Shown piece by piece: positions 33,436 to 41,966 of a stretch of 61,102 nt of DNA; position 1 is the stretch's first letter, and the number at the start of each line of letters is the position of its first letter. The notes under the pieces are model-generated. The model searched no databases and had not been told where the DNA came from. It saw only the letters and a list, made by a program, of their open reading frames with translations. The DNA comes from a virus, in IMG/VR virus record IMGVR_UViG_3300030107_003962, positions 1 through 61,102 of that record. The stretch is one strand, 5' to 3'. The translations under genes were made by a program, and so were the position numbers.

Positions 33436-33666
33436 TTTAATGAAAAAAAACGAAAAAAATCAAAGATAACGAATCCTTGACGACAAAAAACCATTTGCCA
33501 CCCCACCCAACTATACACACCGGTATGCACTATTTTGCTACAATTTTGAAAGTTTGCATAGTTAACGAAAACTTATCGTATATATGGCAGGGTCCCTATC
33601 ACTCTCCCGGCACAGTCTAAGATATAGATATGGAAAAAGAAATAGATATAGGAATAAATAATAAAT

Positions 33667-34410
33667 GTGTATAAATTAAAATCCCGTATGAAGACTTATA
33701 AAGTAAATAAATCAAACTGCTATGTATATAAGGTGAGCGAAGTCCCACCCGGAATTGAGTACAAGGAAGATTGGAGGGATGGATTAATAGGTGATTGGGT
33801 TAAGACAGATGATAACCATGTTATGCAAATACTTAGACGATTTAAAACCGGGAGTAAGGAGTTTATTGGGACTTGTACTGGGACTTATATTGTCTCTCCT
33901 GAGTCTAATCTTGATAGCATACGAAATGGGGATATTTACTCATTAAGCGGGAAAAACTGGTATGAGCGTTTAACTGGACGAAAAGAGCCTACAAAGAATG
34001 AGATATTGTTCGCACAGCGGATATCGCTCGGGAGTAATCCTACTGAAGCATACCTAGCGGTATATAATACGGATAATGAGGATACTGCGAAAAAGAAATC
34101 TGCAATCTTGATTAAGCAGGAAAGGATACAAAAATTAGTGAGACAAGACTTAAAGGATACATTTTCAAAACTTGGAGTAGATTTGGACTACTTAATAGAA
34201 TCAGCGAAAGATGTCGTAGATGGAGCAAAGAACGACTCCGACAGACTGAAAGCTCTAGGGATGCTATGGCAAGCGTTTGGAGTAGTAGAAGAACAAAAGG
34301 TGACTGAAATAAAAGGTGTATTCCAAGGATTCACGCCAAAAGAACTAATGACAGCAGAGAGGGGTCAAATTGAAAGCAAAAAAGAAGCTCTCCCAGAGCA
34401 CGCAGAATAG
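33667..34410 (+). CDS. terS: Terminase small subunit
   Basis: 247 residues from GTG 33667; an ATG seven codons in (33688) is an alternative since neither has a strong ribosome-binding site. The N-terminal 100 residues form a beta-rich module with V-K-T-D-D-N-H-V-M-Q-I-L-R-R and G-T-C-T-G-T-Y. The C-terminal part has the helical pattern of terminase small subunits (L-F-A-Q-R-I-S-L-G-S-N-P-T-E-A-Y-L-A-V-Y, then a Lys-rich helix). It binds the packaging site and recruits the large subunit, whose gene starts 12 bases downstream. Confidence 0.75.
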   Translation: MYKLKSRMKTYKVNKSNCYVYKVSEVPPGIEYKEDWRDGLIGDWVKTDDNHVMQILRRFKTGSKEFIGTCTGTYIVSPESNLDSIRNGDIYSLSGKNWYERLTGRKEPTKNEILFAQRISLGSNPTEAYLAVYNTDNEDTAKKKSAILIKQERIQKLVRQDLKDTFSKLGVDLDYLIESAKDVVDGAKNDSDRLKALGMLWQAFGVVEEQKVTEIKGVFQGFTPKELMTAERGQIESKKEALPEHAE

Positions 34411-34421
34411 CACACCATTCT

Positions 34422-36038
34422 ATGGATTCACTAGACCAACAGGATATTGGTATGGAACAAAAGTTCAATGTGAATATCAACACCCAAAACATAAGCGAAG
34501 CAGAGGAAGGATTAGAATTAGCACGAAATGACCTCATAGCTTTTGGTAAGTTGTTTTTGCCAGATGACTATATGCGCTCCGAGACACCATTTTTTCACTA
34601 CGAAATAGCAGATACCATGGAAGAAAGAGGTGAAGATGGTATCTATAAACACCGCAACCTAGCCATAATAATGCCCCGTGGACACGGGAAAACAGTATTA
34701 ACCAAGTGTGATATCATTCATGGATTTTGCTTTGCAGATGGGCCACTTTTTTATGGATGGGTTTCAGCTACACAAAAATTAGCGACGGGAAATATGGATT
34801 ATGTAAAATATCATTTGGAATATAATGATAAAATTAAGTATTATTTCGGAAACCAAAAGGGTTTAAAATGGACAGAATCAGATATAGAGCTAAAAAATGG
34901 ATGTAAACTCATATCTAAATCGAATATCTCAGGCATTCGAGGTGGGGCTAAGCTACACAAAAGATATGACCTCATCGTGCTGGACGATTTTGAAGACGAA
35001 AATAATACCATTACTCCAGAGGCTCGTTCCAAGAATTCTAATATGGTTACCGCAGTTGTGCATCCTGCTTTGGAGCCTGCTGATGGCCGTCTTAGGATTA
35101 ACGGCACTCCTGTGCACTTTGACTCTTTTATCAACAACCTCATTATTAATTCAACTAGAGCGGAAGCTGACGGGTTGGATTTTACGTGGAAAGTAATACT
35201 CTATAAGGCTCTCCAGTCTGATGGAACTGCACTATGGAATAGTTGGTTCCCAAAAGAAAAATTAGAAGAAAAAAAGAAATTTTACGAGGATTCCGGGCAA
35301 CCTGCAAAATATTGGCAGGAGTATCACATGGAAGTGCAGTCTGCGGAAGATGCTATCTTTACTCAGTCTCACCTTAGATATTGGAATGGTAAATATAGAT
35401 GGGAACCAAATGCAGAGGTTAGCGTATTGAATATTGACGGGAAAGATATTCCTGTTAATGTGTATTGCGGAGTAGACCCAGCCACAGATTCGGAAAGAAG
35501 AGAATCTGACTTTAGTGTCCTTATGTACATAGCCATAGATGCTGATAATAATATATATGTTCTTGACTATATACGGAAAAGGAGTCTTCCGGTTTTAGGG
35601 ATACCCGGAGAAAGCAAGAAAGGTATAGTTGATTTAATATTTGAGTATAATCAACTATACCACCCCAAACTCCATGTAATAGAGGAAACCACAATGTCAA
35701 GACCTATTTTTCAAGCTCTCATAGCTGAGATGAGGAGGAGAAACGATTTTTCAGTACAATTTAGAGAAGAGAAACCCGGAACCAGAATGTCTAAAAGAGA
35801 TAGAATACAAGAGGTTTTAGGACAAAGAATTATAATAGGTAGTGTACATATTAAAAAAGAAATGTTCGATTTACAGCACGAAATTTTGACCTTTGGTCCA
35901 AGGATGGGTCACGATGATACAATTGACGCATTAGCGTATGCTGTAAAGTATGTAACACTTCCATCTGATAATGTGGCCGAAAATGGAAAATTCAGAAAAA
36001 AAACATATTCCAAACCAAAGTCTTGGATAATAGCTTAA
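34422..36038 (+). CDS. terL: Terminase large subunit
   Basis: 538 residues. Walker A P-R-G-H-G-K-T (residues 85-91), Walker B L-I-V-L-D-D (184-189), and C-terminal nuclease acidic motifs (C-G-V-D-P-A-T-D near 350 and the final H-D-D-T-I-D-A-L-A-Y). This is the ATPase-nuclease motor that pumps DNA into the prohead and cuts it. Length and motif order are normal for the family. The ATG lacks a clear ribosome-binding site. Confidence 0.95.
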   Translation: MDSLDQQDIGMEQKFNVNINTQNISEAEEGLELARNDLIAFGKLFLPDDYMRSETPFFHYEIADTMEERGEDGIYKHRNLAIIMPRGHGKTVLTKCDIIHGFCFADGPLFYGWVSATQKLATGNMDYVKYHLEYNDKIKYYFGNQKGLKWTESDIELKNGCKLISKSNISGIRGGAKLHKRYDLIVLDDFEDENNTITPEARSKNSNMVTAVVHPALEPADGRLRINGTPVHFDSFINNLIINSTRAEADGLDFTWKVILYKALQSDGTALWNSWFPKEKLEEKKKFYEDSGQPAKYWQEYHMEVQSAEDAIFTQSHLRYWNGKYRWEPNAEVSVLNIDGKDIPVNVYCGVDPATDSERRESDFSVLMYIAIDADNNIYVLDYIRKRSLPVLGIPGESKKGIVDLIFEYNQLYHPKLHVIEETTMSRPIFQALIAEMRRRNDFSVQFREEKPGTRMSKRDRIQEVLGQRIIIGSVHIKKEMFDLQHEILTFGPRMGHDDTIDALAYAVKYVTLPSDNVAENGKFRKKTYSKPKSWIIA

Positions 36039-36073
36039 TTTTTTCTAAATTATAGGCTAATATAGAAGAAAAT

Positions 36074-38344
36074 ATGTCTAAAAAGAAAGAAAGAGCTCAA
36101 ATTATTCACGAATTATTCCTAAAACTGAACGGACAGACTCGTCAGGCTTGGGAAAATGTAAATCAACAAGGTCATGACTTTTACCTTGATAATCAACTAT
36201 CATATACAGAAAAAAAGGCCTTAGAGGACCAAGGGCAACCTACATTTACAATTAATAGGATTATTCCTATAGTTGAAATGTTAACTTTCTATGCAACGGC
36301 AAATGACCCTAGATGGCAAGCAGTTGCAGCGGAAGGCTCGGATTCTCAGGTTGCACACATACATAATGATATAGCTGATTACATATGGTACATAAGCAAT
36401 GGAAAGTCAATGATGCATCAAGTTATTCAAGATGCTTGTACTAAATCTTTAGGTTATATGCAAGTATATGTTGACCCCAATTCAGACCAAGGGATGGGCG
36501 ATGTTAAGATTCGCTCCTTAGAACCTTTTGATGTTTATGTAGACCCTCAATCAAGAGACCCTTTATTTAGAGATGCGGCATTTATGATGGTTCACAAAGT
36601 TCTACCTAGAGCTCAAATGGTAAATGAGTTTCCTGAATTTAAAAATAAAATAAAAAAAGCAAATTCTCAATATCCTTCTCATTATACGCATTCTCAAAAA
36701 GCGGAAGAAAGAGATTTCCAATATAAAGATATAAATGAAAATTTTAATATTTTAGGTGAGGATGAAACTCTGATAGACTATTACGAATTGTATGAGAAAA
36801 TATCAGTCCCATACATGAATGTGGTTTATACTATAGAACCTAGTGAGGAAGAAATAGCTCAAATAGAGCAACAGGCTATAGCTCAAGCTCAAGAACAACA
36901 ATCTGAGGGTGGTGTTAGATTGCAAGAAGAAATGCTTAAATTAGAACAGGCATTAGAGCAAGGTCAAATAATACAAGCTAGATTTGAAAAATCAGCAAAA
37001 GAGCTAGAAGAGCAATTTGGAGCAAAGTTCGAGCAGATTAAAGGGCAGATAATGAATGAGATGGTATCTCAAGCCACTAGAACTGAGCAAAAAGTTGTCT
37101 CTGAAAAAGAATTTAAATTATTTATAAAAAGCGGATTTGGTCAAAATATTGTAAGTCAAGTTAAATACTTTGAATATAAAATTAGACATTCCATAGTGTG
37201 TGGAGATGAAATATTAAGAGAATCTATCCTCCCCGGGAATCAATATCCAATAGTTCCATTTGTATATAAATTTACAGGAACTCCATATCCTATGAGTGCT
37301 GTTGCGCCATTAGTAGGAAAACAAAAAGAATTAAATAAAGCTCATCAATTGATGGTTCATAACGCATCATTAGGCTCCTCCTTACGCTGGATGTATGTTG
37401 ACGGGAGTGTGGATGTAGATTATTGGGAAAAATATGCATCTGCTCCCGGAGCTTTGTTGCCAGTTAATAATGGATATGAAGCTCCTAAAGAAGTCCTACC
37501 AGCTCAATTATCTGCAGCATTCGTTCAGATGGTTCAAGAAGGTAAGGGTGATATGGAGTATTTAGCAGGTATATATTCATCGCAGCAAGGAGATATGAAA
37601 GCCCAGCATGATACTTATAAAGGATTACTTGCAAATGATGAGTATGGAACTAGGAGAGTTAAGCAATGGGTTGAGCAAACAATCAAAGAATCGCTAACAG
37701 AGATAGGAAGGCTTGTCAAAGATTATGCACAAGCAGTATATAGTGCAAACAGAGTATTTAGATTAATTCAGCCAAGTGCAATTCAAGAGCAAAGACAAGT
37801 AGAAATAAACATACCTATCTATAATGACTTTGGCGAGGCTATTGGTAAATATAATGATTATCAAGCTGCTAATTTTGATGTTAGGGTTATAGCTGGAAAT
37901 AGTCTACCTGTAAATAGATGGGCATATCTAGGCGAATTAAAGGAACTAATGCAACTTGGCGTAGTAGATGATATTGCAGTATTATCTGAGACAGATGTTA
38001 AGAATAAAGATTTAATAGCAAAGAGAAAGTCAGTTTACTCTCAATTACAAGGACAAGTATCAGGCATGGAAGAGGAAATTAAAGATAAAGATGGAACTAT
38101 TGAGACCTTAACTAGACAATTAATACAAGCTGGTATAAAAGATAAGGTTAGACAAGTAGAGCACGATATGAGAAAACAGGTGCTTGACTCTAGCTCCAGA
38201 CTGAAAACAGATGTAGCTGTTAATAAAGCACAATTAGATGCAACTGCTAAAGAAGCTAAGTTAGCCGCTAAAGAACATAAAGTTAATTTAAAATCTTTTG
38301 AAAGTGTGAAGAAAAAGGTTGCAAAGAATAAAGAACAAAAGTAA
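36074..38344 (+). CDS. Portal protein
   Basis: 756 residues. The N-terminal region (N-R-I-I-P-I-V-E-M-L, then D-V-Y-V-D-P-Q-S) is typical of podovirus and P22-type portals. A long Gln/Glu coiled coil sits in the middle (about 255-350) and a helical C-terminal barrel-like region follows (about 640-756). The dodecameric portal forms the DNA channel at the capsid vertex. The size is closer to P22-like portals than to T7. The stop lies inside a perfect 14-bp palindrome. Confidence 0.88.
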   Translation: MSKKKERAQIIHELFLKLNGQTRQAWENVNQQGHDFYLDNQLSYTEKKALEDQGQPTFTINRIIPIVEMLTFYATANDPRWQAVAAEGSDSQVAHIHNDIADYIWYISNGKSMMHQVIQDACTKSLGYMQVYVDPNSDQGMGDVKIRSLEPFDVYVDPQSRDPLFRDAAFMMVHKVLPRAQMVNEFPEFKNKIKKANSQYPSHYTHSQKAEERDFQYKDINENFNILGEDETLIDYYELYEKISVPYMNVVYTIEPSEEEIAQIEQQAIAQAQEQQSEGGVRLQEEMLKLEQALEQGQIIQARFEKSAKELEEQFGAKFEQIKGQIMNEMVSQATRTEQKVVSEKEFKLFIKSGFGQNIVSQVKYFEYKIRHSIVCGDEILRESILPGNQYPIVPFVYKFTGTPYPMSAVAPLVGKQKELNKAHQLMVHNASLGSSLRWMYVDGSVDVDYWEKYASAPGALLPVNNGYEAPKEVLPAQLSAAFVQMVQEGKGDMEYLAGIYSSQQGDMKAQHDTYKGLLANDEYGTRRVKQWVEQTIKESLTEIGRLVKDYAQAVYSANRVFRLIQPSAIQEQRQVEINIPIYNDFGEAIGKYNDYQAANFDVRVIAGNSLPVNRWAYLGELKELMQLGVVDDIAVLSETDVKNKDLIAKRKSVYSQLQGQVSGMEEEIKDKDGTIETLTRQLIQAGIKDKVRQVEHDMRKQVLDSSSRLKTDVAVNKAQLDATAKEAKLAAKEHKVNLKSFESVKKKVAKNKEQK

Positions 38345-38354
38345 CTTAAGTTAC
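38341..38354. promoter_or_regulatory. Perfect 14-bp palindrome GTAACTTAAGTTAC
   Basis: A perfect inverted repeat spanning the portal stop codon and the gap to the scaffold gene. Related GTAAC/GTTAC-type dyads occur in the divergent operator (24886-24917) and the control region (32994-33007). It may be an operator for a phage repressor, or a weak mRNA hairpin. Confidence 0.4.
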
Positions 38355-38370
38355 AAAATAAGGACAAATT

Positions 38371-39276
38371 ATGGCAGAAAATAAAGGTAACTCAGAAAAT
38401 ACGAATCAGGATATGTTAGACCAAGTAGCTGATTCTGTTATGGATGACTCCGACTTTTTTGATAATTTGGAGCAACAGGTAAATGGGATAATAGCAGACC
38501 CCGAGCCAGTTGCGCCACGAGAAGAACAGGTAACTCAGGCCTCAGAAGCAGCTCCAGTTAATGACGCTGTGGAGACTCCAGACTCCAGACAAGAAGTGGA
38601 TTGGGATAGCGAAAGTAATCCTTACAAAAAGAGATATAGTGATTCATCAAGGGAAAACCAAAGAAATCAAGAATATATACAAGACACTAAGAAATATGGT
38701 GCTATTATAGATGTGATGAAAAAGGACCCCGGTTTAGTAGGTCACGTTAAAAACTACCTAGAAGGTAGTGTCCAACCAAATAAAGTTGATGTACCAAAGG
38801 ATTTTGTATTTGACCCAGATGAGGCATTTGCAGACCCCGGCTCTACATCTGCTAAAGTATTTGAGAAGGTAGTAACGAATATCGTTGATGCTAAAGTAAG
38901 GCAAAGCGAAAATAAAGTAGCAACTGCTATGGAAGCTGATGCCAAACAACAACAACAACGAGTAGGTGCTGAAAAATGGATGAAAGAAAATAATGTATCT
39001 CAAGAGGAATTTAATGTGATGATGGAAAAGGCTAATTCACATACTATATCTTATGATGATATTAATTTAATATTAAATAAAGATAAGTTTGCAAAGAATG
39101 TTGCCGATAATCAAAGAAGAGAAGTTGCAAAGCAAGCAGAAAATGCAAGAAATATAGCAACTCCTAATTTGACTCATTCCGCAAGCGCAGATACTACAGC
39201 TATTTCAGAAGATGATAGAATATTCAATTCTTTGATGGGATTTGAAGATAGCGAAAAAGGAATGTTCGACTCGTAG
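38371..39276 (+). CDS. Scaffolding protein
   Basis: 301 residues, acidic, low in aromatic residues, with disordered N-terminal and helical C-terminal regions (R-R-E-V-A-K-Q-A-E-N-A-R-N). Position between portal and major capsid protein is the classic site of the scaffold that directs prohead assembly. No protease motif seen. Assignment rests on order and composition. Confidence 0.7.
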   Translation: MAENKGNSENTNQDMLDQVADSVMDDSDFFDNLEQQVNGIIADPEPVAPREEQVTQASEAAPVNDAVETPDSRQEVDWDSESNPYKKRYSDSSRENQRNQEYIQDTKKYGAIIDVMKKDPGLVGHVKNYLEGSVQPNKVDVPKDFVFDPDEAFADPGSTSAKVFEKVVTNIVDAKVRQSENKVATAMEADAKQQQQRVGAEKWMKENNVSQEEFNVMMEKANSHTISYDDINLILNKDKFAKNVADNQRREVAKQAENARNIATPNLTHSASADTTAISEDDRIFNSLMGFEDSEKGMFDS

Positions 39277-39292
39277 ACTTCTGCAAGTCTAC
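39273..39292 (+). promoter_or_regulatory. 8-bp stem-loop before the major capsid gene
   Basis: GTAGACTT, loop CTGC, AAGTCTAC: a perfect 8-bp stem starting inside the scaffold stop codon, 35 bases before the capsid ATG. No U-run follows, so it is not a normal terminator. It could protect or be processed in the capsid mRNA. Confidence 0.6.
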
Positions 39293-39326
39293 TGTCGACT
39301 TAATAAAATAAAAGGATGGTAGACAA

Positions 39327-40973
39327 ATGGCAATAAATGATTATGCCGGCAATAGAAATATGGGCAATGCGACAGGTTGGTCAGAAGGACAAGCCTCATC
39401 GTGGGACCCAGCTTCTAGTACGGTAGACACAGGTGAAATGAGAAGAAAGTATAACTTTAGTGAGAAATTCACAGAGTTATCACTTGACCAAACACCTTTT
39501 TTTAGAATTGTTTCTAAAATAGGTAAAAAACCAACAGACGACCCACAATTCAAATATACTGAAAAAAGACAGTCTTGGATGAAGAGATATGGATATGCTG
39601 TAGGTACAGGAACAGCAGATGCAGCAATTCTGCAACTTACATCCGGTACCGCAGGTACATCCGTATCAGACTCTACAGAGTGGCTTTATATGGCAACAGA
39701 CTATAAGAGTGCTGGAAATCTCCAAAACATTATAGGTCAATCAGGCACATCAATTGGTGACGCTGGAACAAGACCTGAGTTTTACTTGCAGGGTCAGTTA
39801 GTTAAAGTTAATGTTACAAGTGCTAATGGTAGTGCAATGACAGACTATAAGTTGTTTCAAGTAATTGCAGCTCCGGTTGCTGGTTATGCTTGTCACACAA
39901 CTGATGCTGCTCTTACAACTGCTGGTGCTTTTATAACTACAGCTGCGTATGACCTTCTTGATGGACCAGCTGCAGCCAAATACTATGAGTGTGTAAAACT
40001 TAATGTTAAGCAAGTTAAGGACTCAAGTAAACAGGCAACTGCATACTTAATGACTTATGATAGTAGTGATGCTTTTATAGATGCTGCTGCTGTTACAGCT
40101 GAGACAGATGGTTCAGCAGGTGTAACTATAGCTGGTACATTAGAACCTAGACGTTCATATGTAGTAGGTACTTCTTACAAAGAAGGTTCAACTCTAATGG
40201 AACAAAACTGGGGCGACCAGCCATACAGCACAGGGTATGGATATACTCAGATATTCAGAAATGAATTCGGTATGTCTAATACTGCAAGAGCAACTGCGCT
40301 AAAGTATGAAAAGAACGAGTGGGCAAGACTATGGAGAGATAAACTTATCGAGCATAAGTGGGAAATTGAGCAAACAGCTCTATTCGGCTCTCAAGGAGTA
40401 GTTACTGGTGTAGGTTCTGATAATGACACACATTATTACACTCAAGGTGCTGTTGATTATGTTCTTAATAATGGTAACTTATTCAACTTAAACCTATCAA
40501 CTAAACTACAAGATGATTTCTTAGAAGACTTGAGTCAGCTTGTAGACCCAAGATACAATAACTCTAAGTCAATGATGTTTTTCTGTGATACAGCAACATA
40601 TAACTGGCTACATAAGTTAGGTGGATTTTTCAATAACAATCTTGAAATGTCAACTAACCATAGTGCTAGTTTCGCTGTTTCAGGTAAGAAGAGGTCATTT
40701 GGAGTTAGCTTCACAACTATCTCAACTGTTTATGGTGACATTAATGTTGCTAGAAACATCGCTTTAGATGGTAGTGGAATTAAAATCTTAGGTGTTAACA
40801 TGAACTATGTTAAATGGCGTCCTCTTGTAGGTAACGGTGTTAACAGAGACACATCAGTTTACGTTGGTGTACAAACTCTTGAAAATACTGGTACAGATAA
40901 GAGAGTAGATATGATACTAACTGAGGGTGGATTCGAGTGGTCAATGCCCGAATGTCACGCTCTATGGAAATAA
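39327..40973 (+). CDS. Major capsid protein
   Basis: 548 residues. The N-terminal arm and the stretch F-T-E-L-S-L-D-Q-T-P-F-F-R-I-V-S-K-I-G-K-K-P-T-D-D-P, then M-K-R-Y-G-Y-A-V-G, resemble major capsid proteins of a group of environmental tailed phages with the HK97 fold. The region about 90-290 (Thr/Ala/Gly-rich beta) may be an inserted surface domain. An aromatic W-R-D-K-L-I-E-H-K-W-E-I-E-Q-T-A-L-F-G segment follows. Order after scaffold and high-use codon choice support the call. RBS AAGGA. Confidence 0.85.
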   Translation: MAINDYAGNRNMGNATGWSEGQASSWDPASSTVDTGEMRRKYNFSEKFTELSLDQTPFFRIVSKIGKKPTDDPQFKYTEKRQSWMKRYGYAVGTGTADAAILQLTSGTAGTSVSDSTEWLYMATDYKSAGNLQNIIGQSGTSIGDAGTRPEFYLQGQLVKVNVTSANGSAMTDYKLFQVIAAPVAGYACHTTDAALTTAGAFITTAAYDLLDGPAAAKYYECVKLNVKQVKDSSKQATAYLMTYDSSDAFIDAAAVTAETDGSAGVTIAGTLEPRRSYVVGTSYKEGSTLMEQNWGDQPYSTGYGYTQIFRNEFGMSNTARATALKYEKNEWARLWRDKLIEHKWEIEQTALFGSQGVVTGVGSDNDTHYYTQGAVDYVLNNGNLFNLNLSTKLQDDFLEDLSQLVDPRYNNSKSMMFFCDTATYNWLHKLGGFFNNNLEMSTNHSASFAVSGKKRSFGVSFTTISTVYGDINVARNIALDGSGIKILGVNMNYVKWRPLVGNGVNRDTSVYVGVQTLENTGTDKRVDMILTEGGFEWSMPECHALWK

Positions 40974-40984
40974 GGGGGTTATAA

Positions 40985-41335
40985 ATGGCTAGTAGAAGTA
41001 GAAGTGATAAGTATTTTCTGGCTAATAATCCTAATGGTCAAGTAACAGACGCTCAAGTTGTAGCTTTAAAATCTTTATCAAACACAGAGTTGGATGATTT
41101 AGATGATATGGTTGCTGAGTTAAAGACCTTGACTACGGCTTTACCCGTAACTCAGACATTGGAAGATGTAACCGCAACTTATAGTTCAGGTTCAGCTCCG
41201 GCTGCAACAGGTGCTATAACAATTACAGATGGTGCATCTCCAACAAATGCAGAGCTTTTAGATTATTGTGAAGAACTTCGTTCTTTACTTGCAAGTGTAA
41301 TTGCAAATCTAAAAACAGGTGGAGTGCTTAGTTAG
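40985..41335 (+). CDS. Small structural protein after the capsid gene
   Basis: 116 residues with AAGGGGG before ATG. Helical N and C termini flank a Thr/Ala-rich centre. The I-T-I-T-D-G-A-S-P-T-N-A-E-L-L-D-Y-C-E-E-L-R-S-L-L segment is amphipathic. Probably a head protein, by position; no family. Confidence 0.7.
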   Translation: MASRSRSDKYFLANNPNGQVTDAQVVALKSLSNTELDDLDDMVAELKTLTTALPVTQTLEDVTATYSSGSAPAATGAITITDGASPTNAELLDYCEELRSLLASVIANLKTGGVLS

Positions 41336-41348
41336 TACAATACAATAG

Positions 41349-41398
41349 GTGTAGCGGTCTGGACTCTTTCGTTTGATTCTCCTCCGGGCCGCTTACAC
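41349..41398 (+). promoter_or_regulatory. 14-bp bulged stem-loop in the late block
   Basis: GTGTA-GCGG-TCTGG pairs with CCGGG-CCGC-(T)-TACAC around a 21-base loop, with two G-U pairs and one bulge. It fills most of the 109-base gap between two head genes and is GC-rich against its surroundings. No U-run follows. A processing or partial termination signal that sets capsid-versus-downstream expression is possible. Confidence 0.6.
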
Positions 41399-41444
41399 TA
41401 CAATTCATTCACGGTAAACATAAACCTTAGAAGGGAAGAAAATT

Positions 41445-41954
41445 ATGGCAACAAACTTAAAACGATATTCAGTACAAGAGGCTTTAAATACAGCCCTCAA
41501 TGACGATGGAAATGCATTAAAAGTAGACCTCGATAATGCAAACATTACAGCTGGAAATATAGCAGTAGACCTAGACCATGCTAATGACGATGTCTTAGTA
41601 TATGGTTATGATGGCTCATCTAATCAAAAAATAAGTGTAAATTCAGACGGGGAAGTAATTACAACCCCCGGAACAGCCTCTGCAGTAGTAAAGACAGATG
41701 ACGGGCAAATAAAAGCATCAGGTGGAACTGTTTGGTCTTTGCAAATAGATATGGCTGGGGTTACAATAGGTGATAAAATTGAAATAAAGAATAGTACAGA
41801 TAACTCTGGTACAGCTTTATTGACATTTACATCAACAGCAGCAAATCAATCATTTACATTTACACCATCAATGGGAATAGCCTTTAGTACAGGTATATAT
41901 TCTGATGAAACAAAATCAGGTGGAACTATAACAGTTACTGCAGTTTACAGTTAA
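41445..41954 (+). CDS. Capsid decoration-like protein
   Basis: 169 residues. The N-terminal half is repetitive Asp/Asn-rich (V-D-L-D-N-A-N, V-D-L-D-H-A-N). The C-terminal 85 residues form a beta-sandwich-like pattern (G-G-T-V-W-S-L-Q-I-D, then G-D-K-I-E-I-K-N-S-T, then G-T-I-T-V-T-A-V-Y) seen in phage head decoration or Ig-like proteins. RBS AAGGGAAG. Confidence 0.6.
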   Translation: MATNLKRYSVQEALNTALNDDGNALKVDLDNANITAGNIAVDLDHANDDVLVYGYDGSSNQKISVNSDGEVITTPGTASAVVKTDDGQIKASGGTVWSLQIDMAGVTIGDKIEIKNSTDNSGTALLTFTSTAANQSFTFTPSMGIAFSTGIYSDETKSGGTITVTAVYS

Positions 41955-41966
41955 GGAGTCTAATAT

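Larger units (their letters stand above)
32605..33666. other. 1.06 kb non-coding control region between leftward and rightward blocks
   Basis: No credible ORF on either strand. It is very AT-rich. It contains a leftward promoter candidate (32730-32758), a GTAAC/GTTAC dyad (32994-33007), a poly-T run (32977-32984), an AT-alternating tract (33205-33244) and four 8-bp iterons (33245-33276). Further right are a 12-bp palindrome CTTATATATAAG (33323-33334) and a TATAGG/CCTATA inverted repeat (33416-33435). It separates leftward early genes from rightward packaging genes, where a replication origin, promoters and the terminase recognition site are expected. Confidence 0.75.

Noticed and set aside
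33630-33674. 14-codon ORF just before the terminase small gene
   Set aside because: Too short to support without a ribosome-binding site; may be chance in AT-rich DNA.
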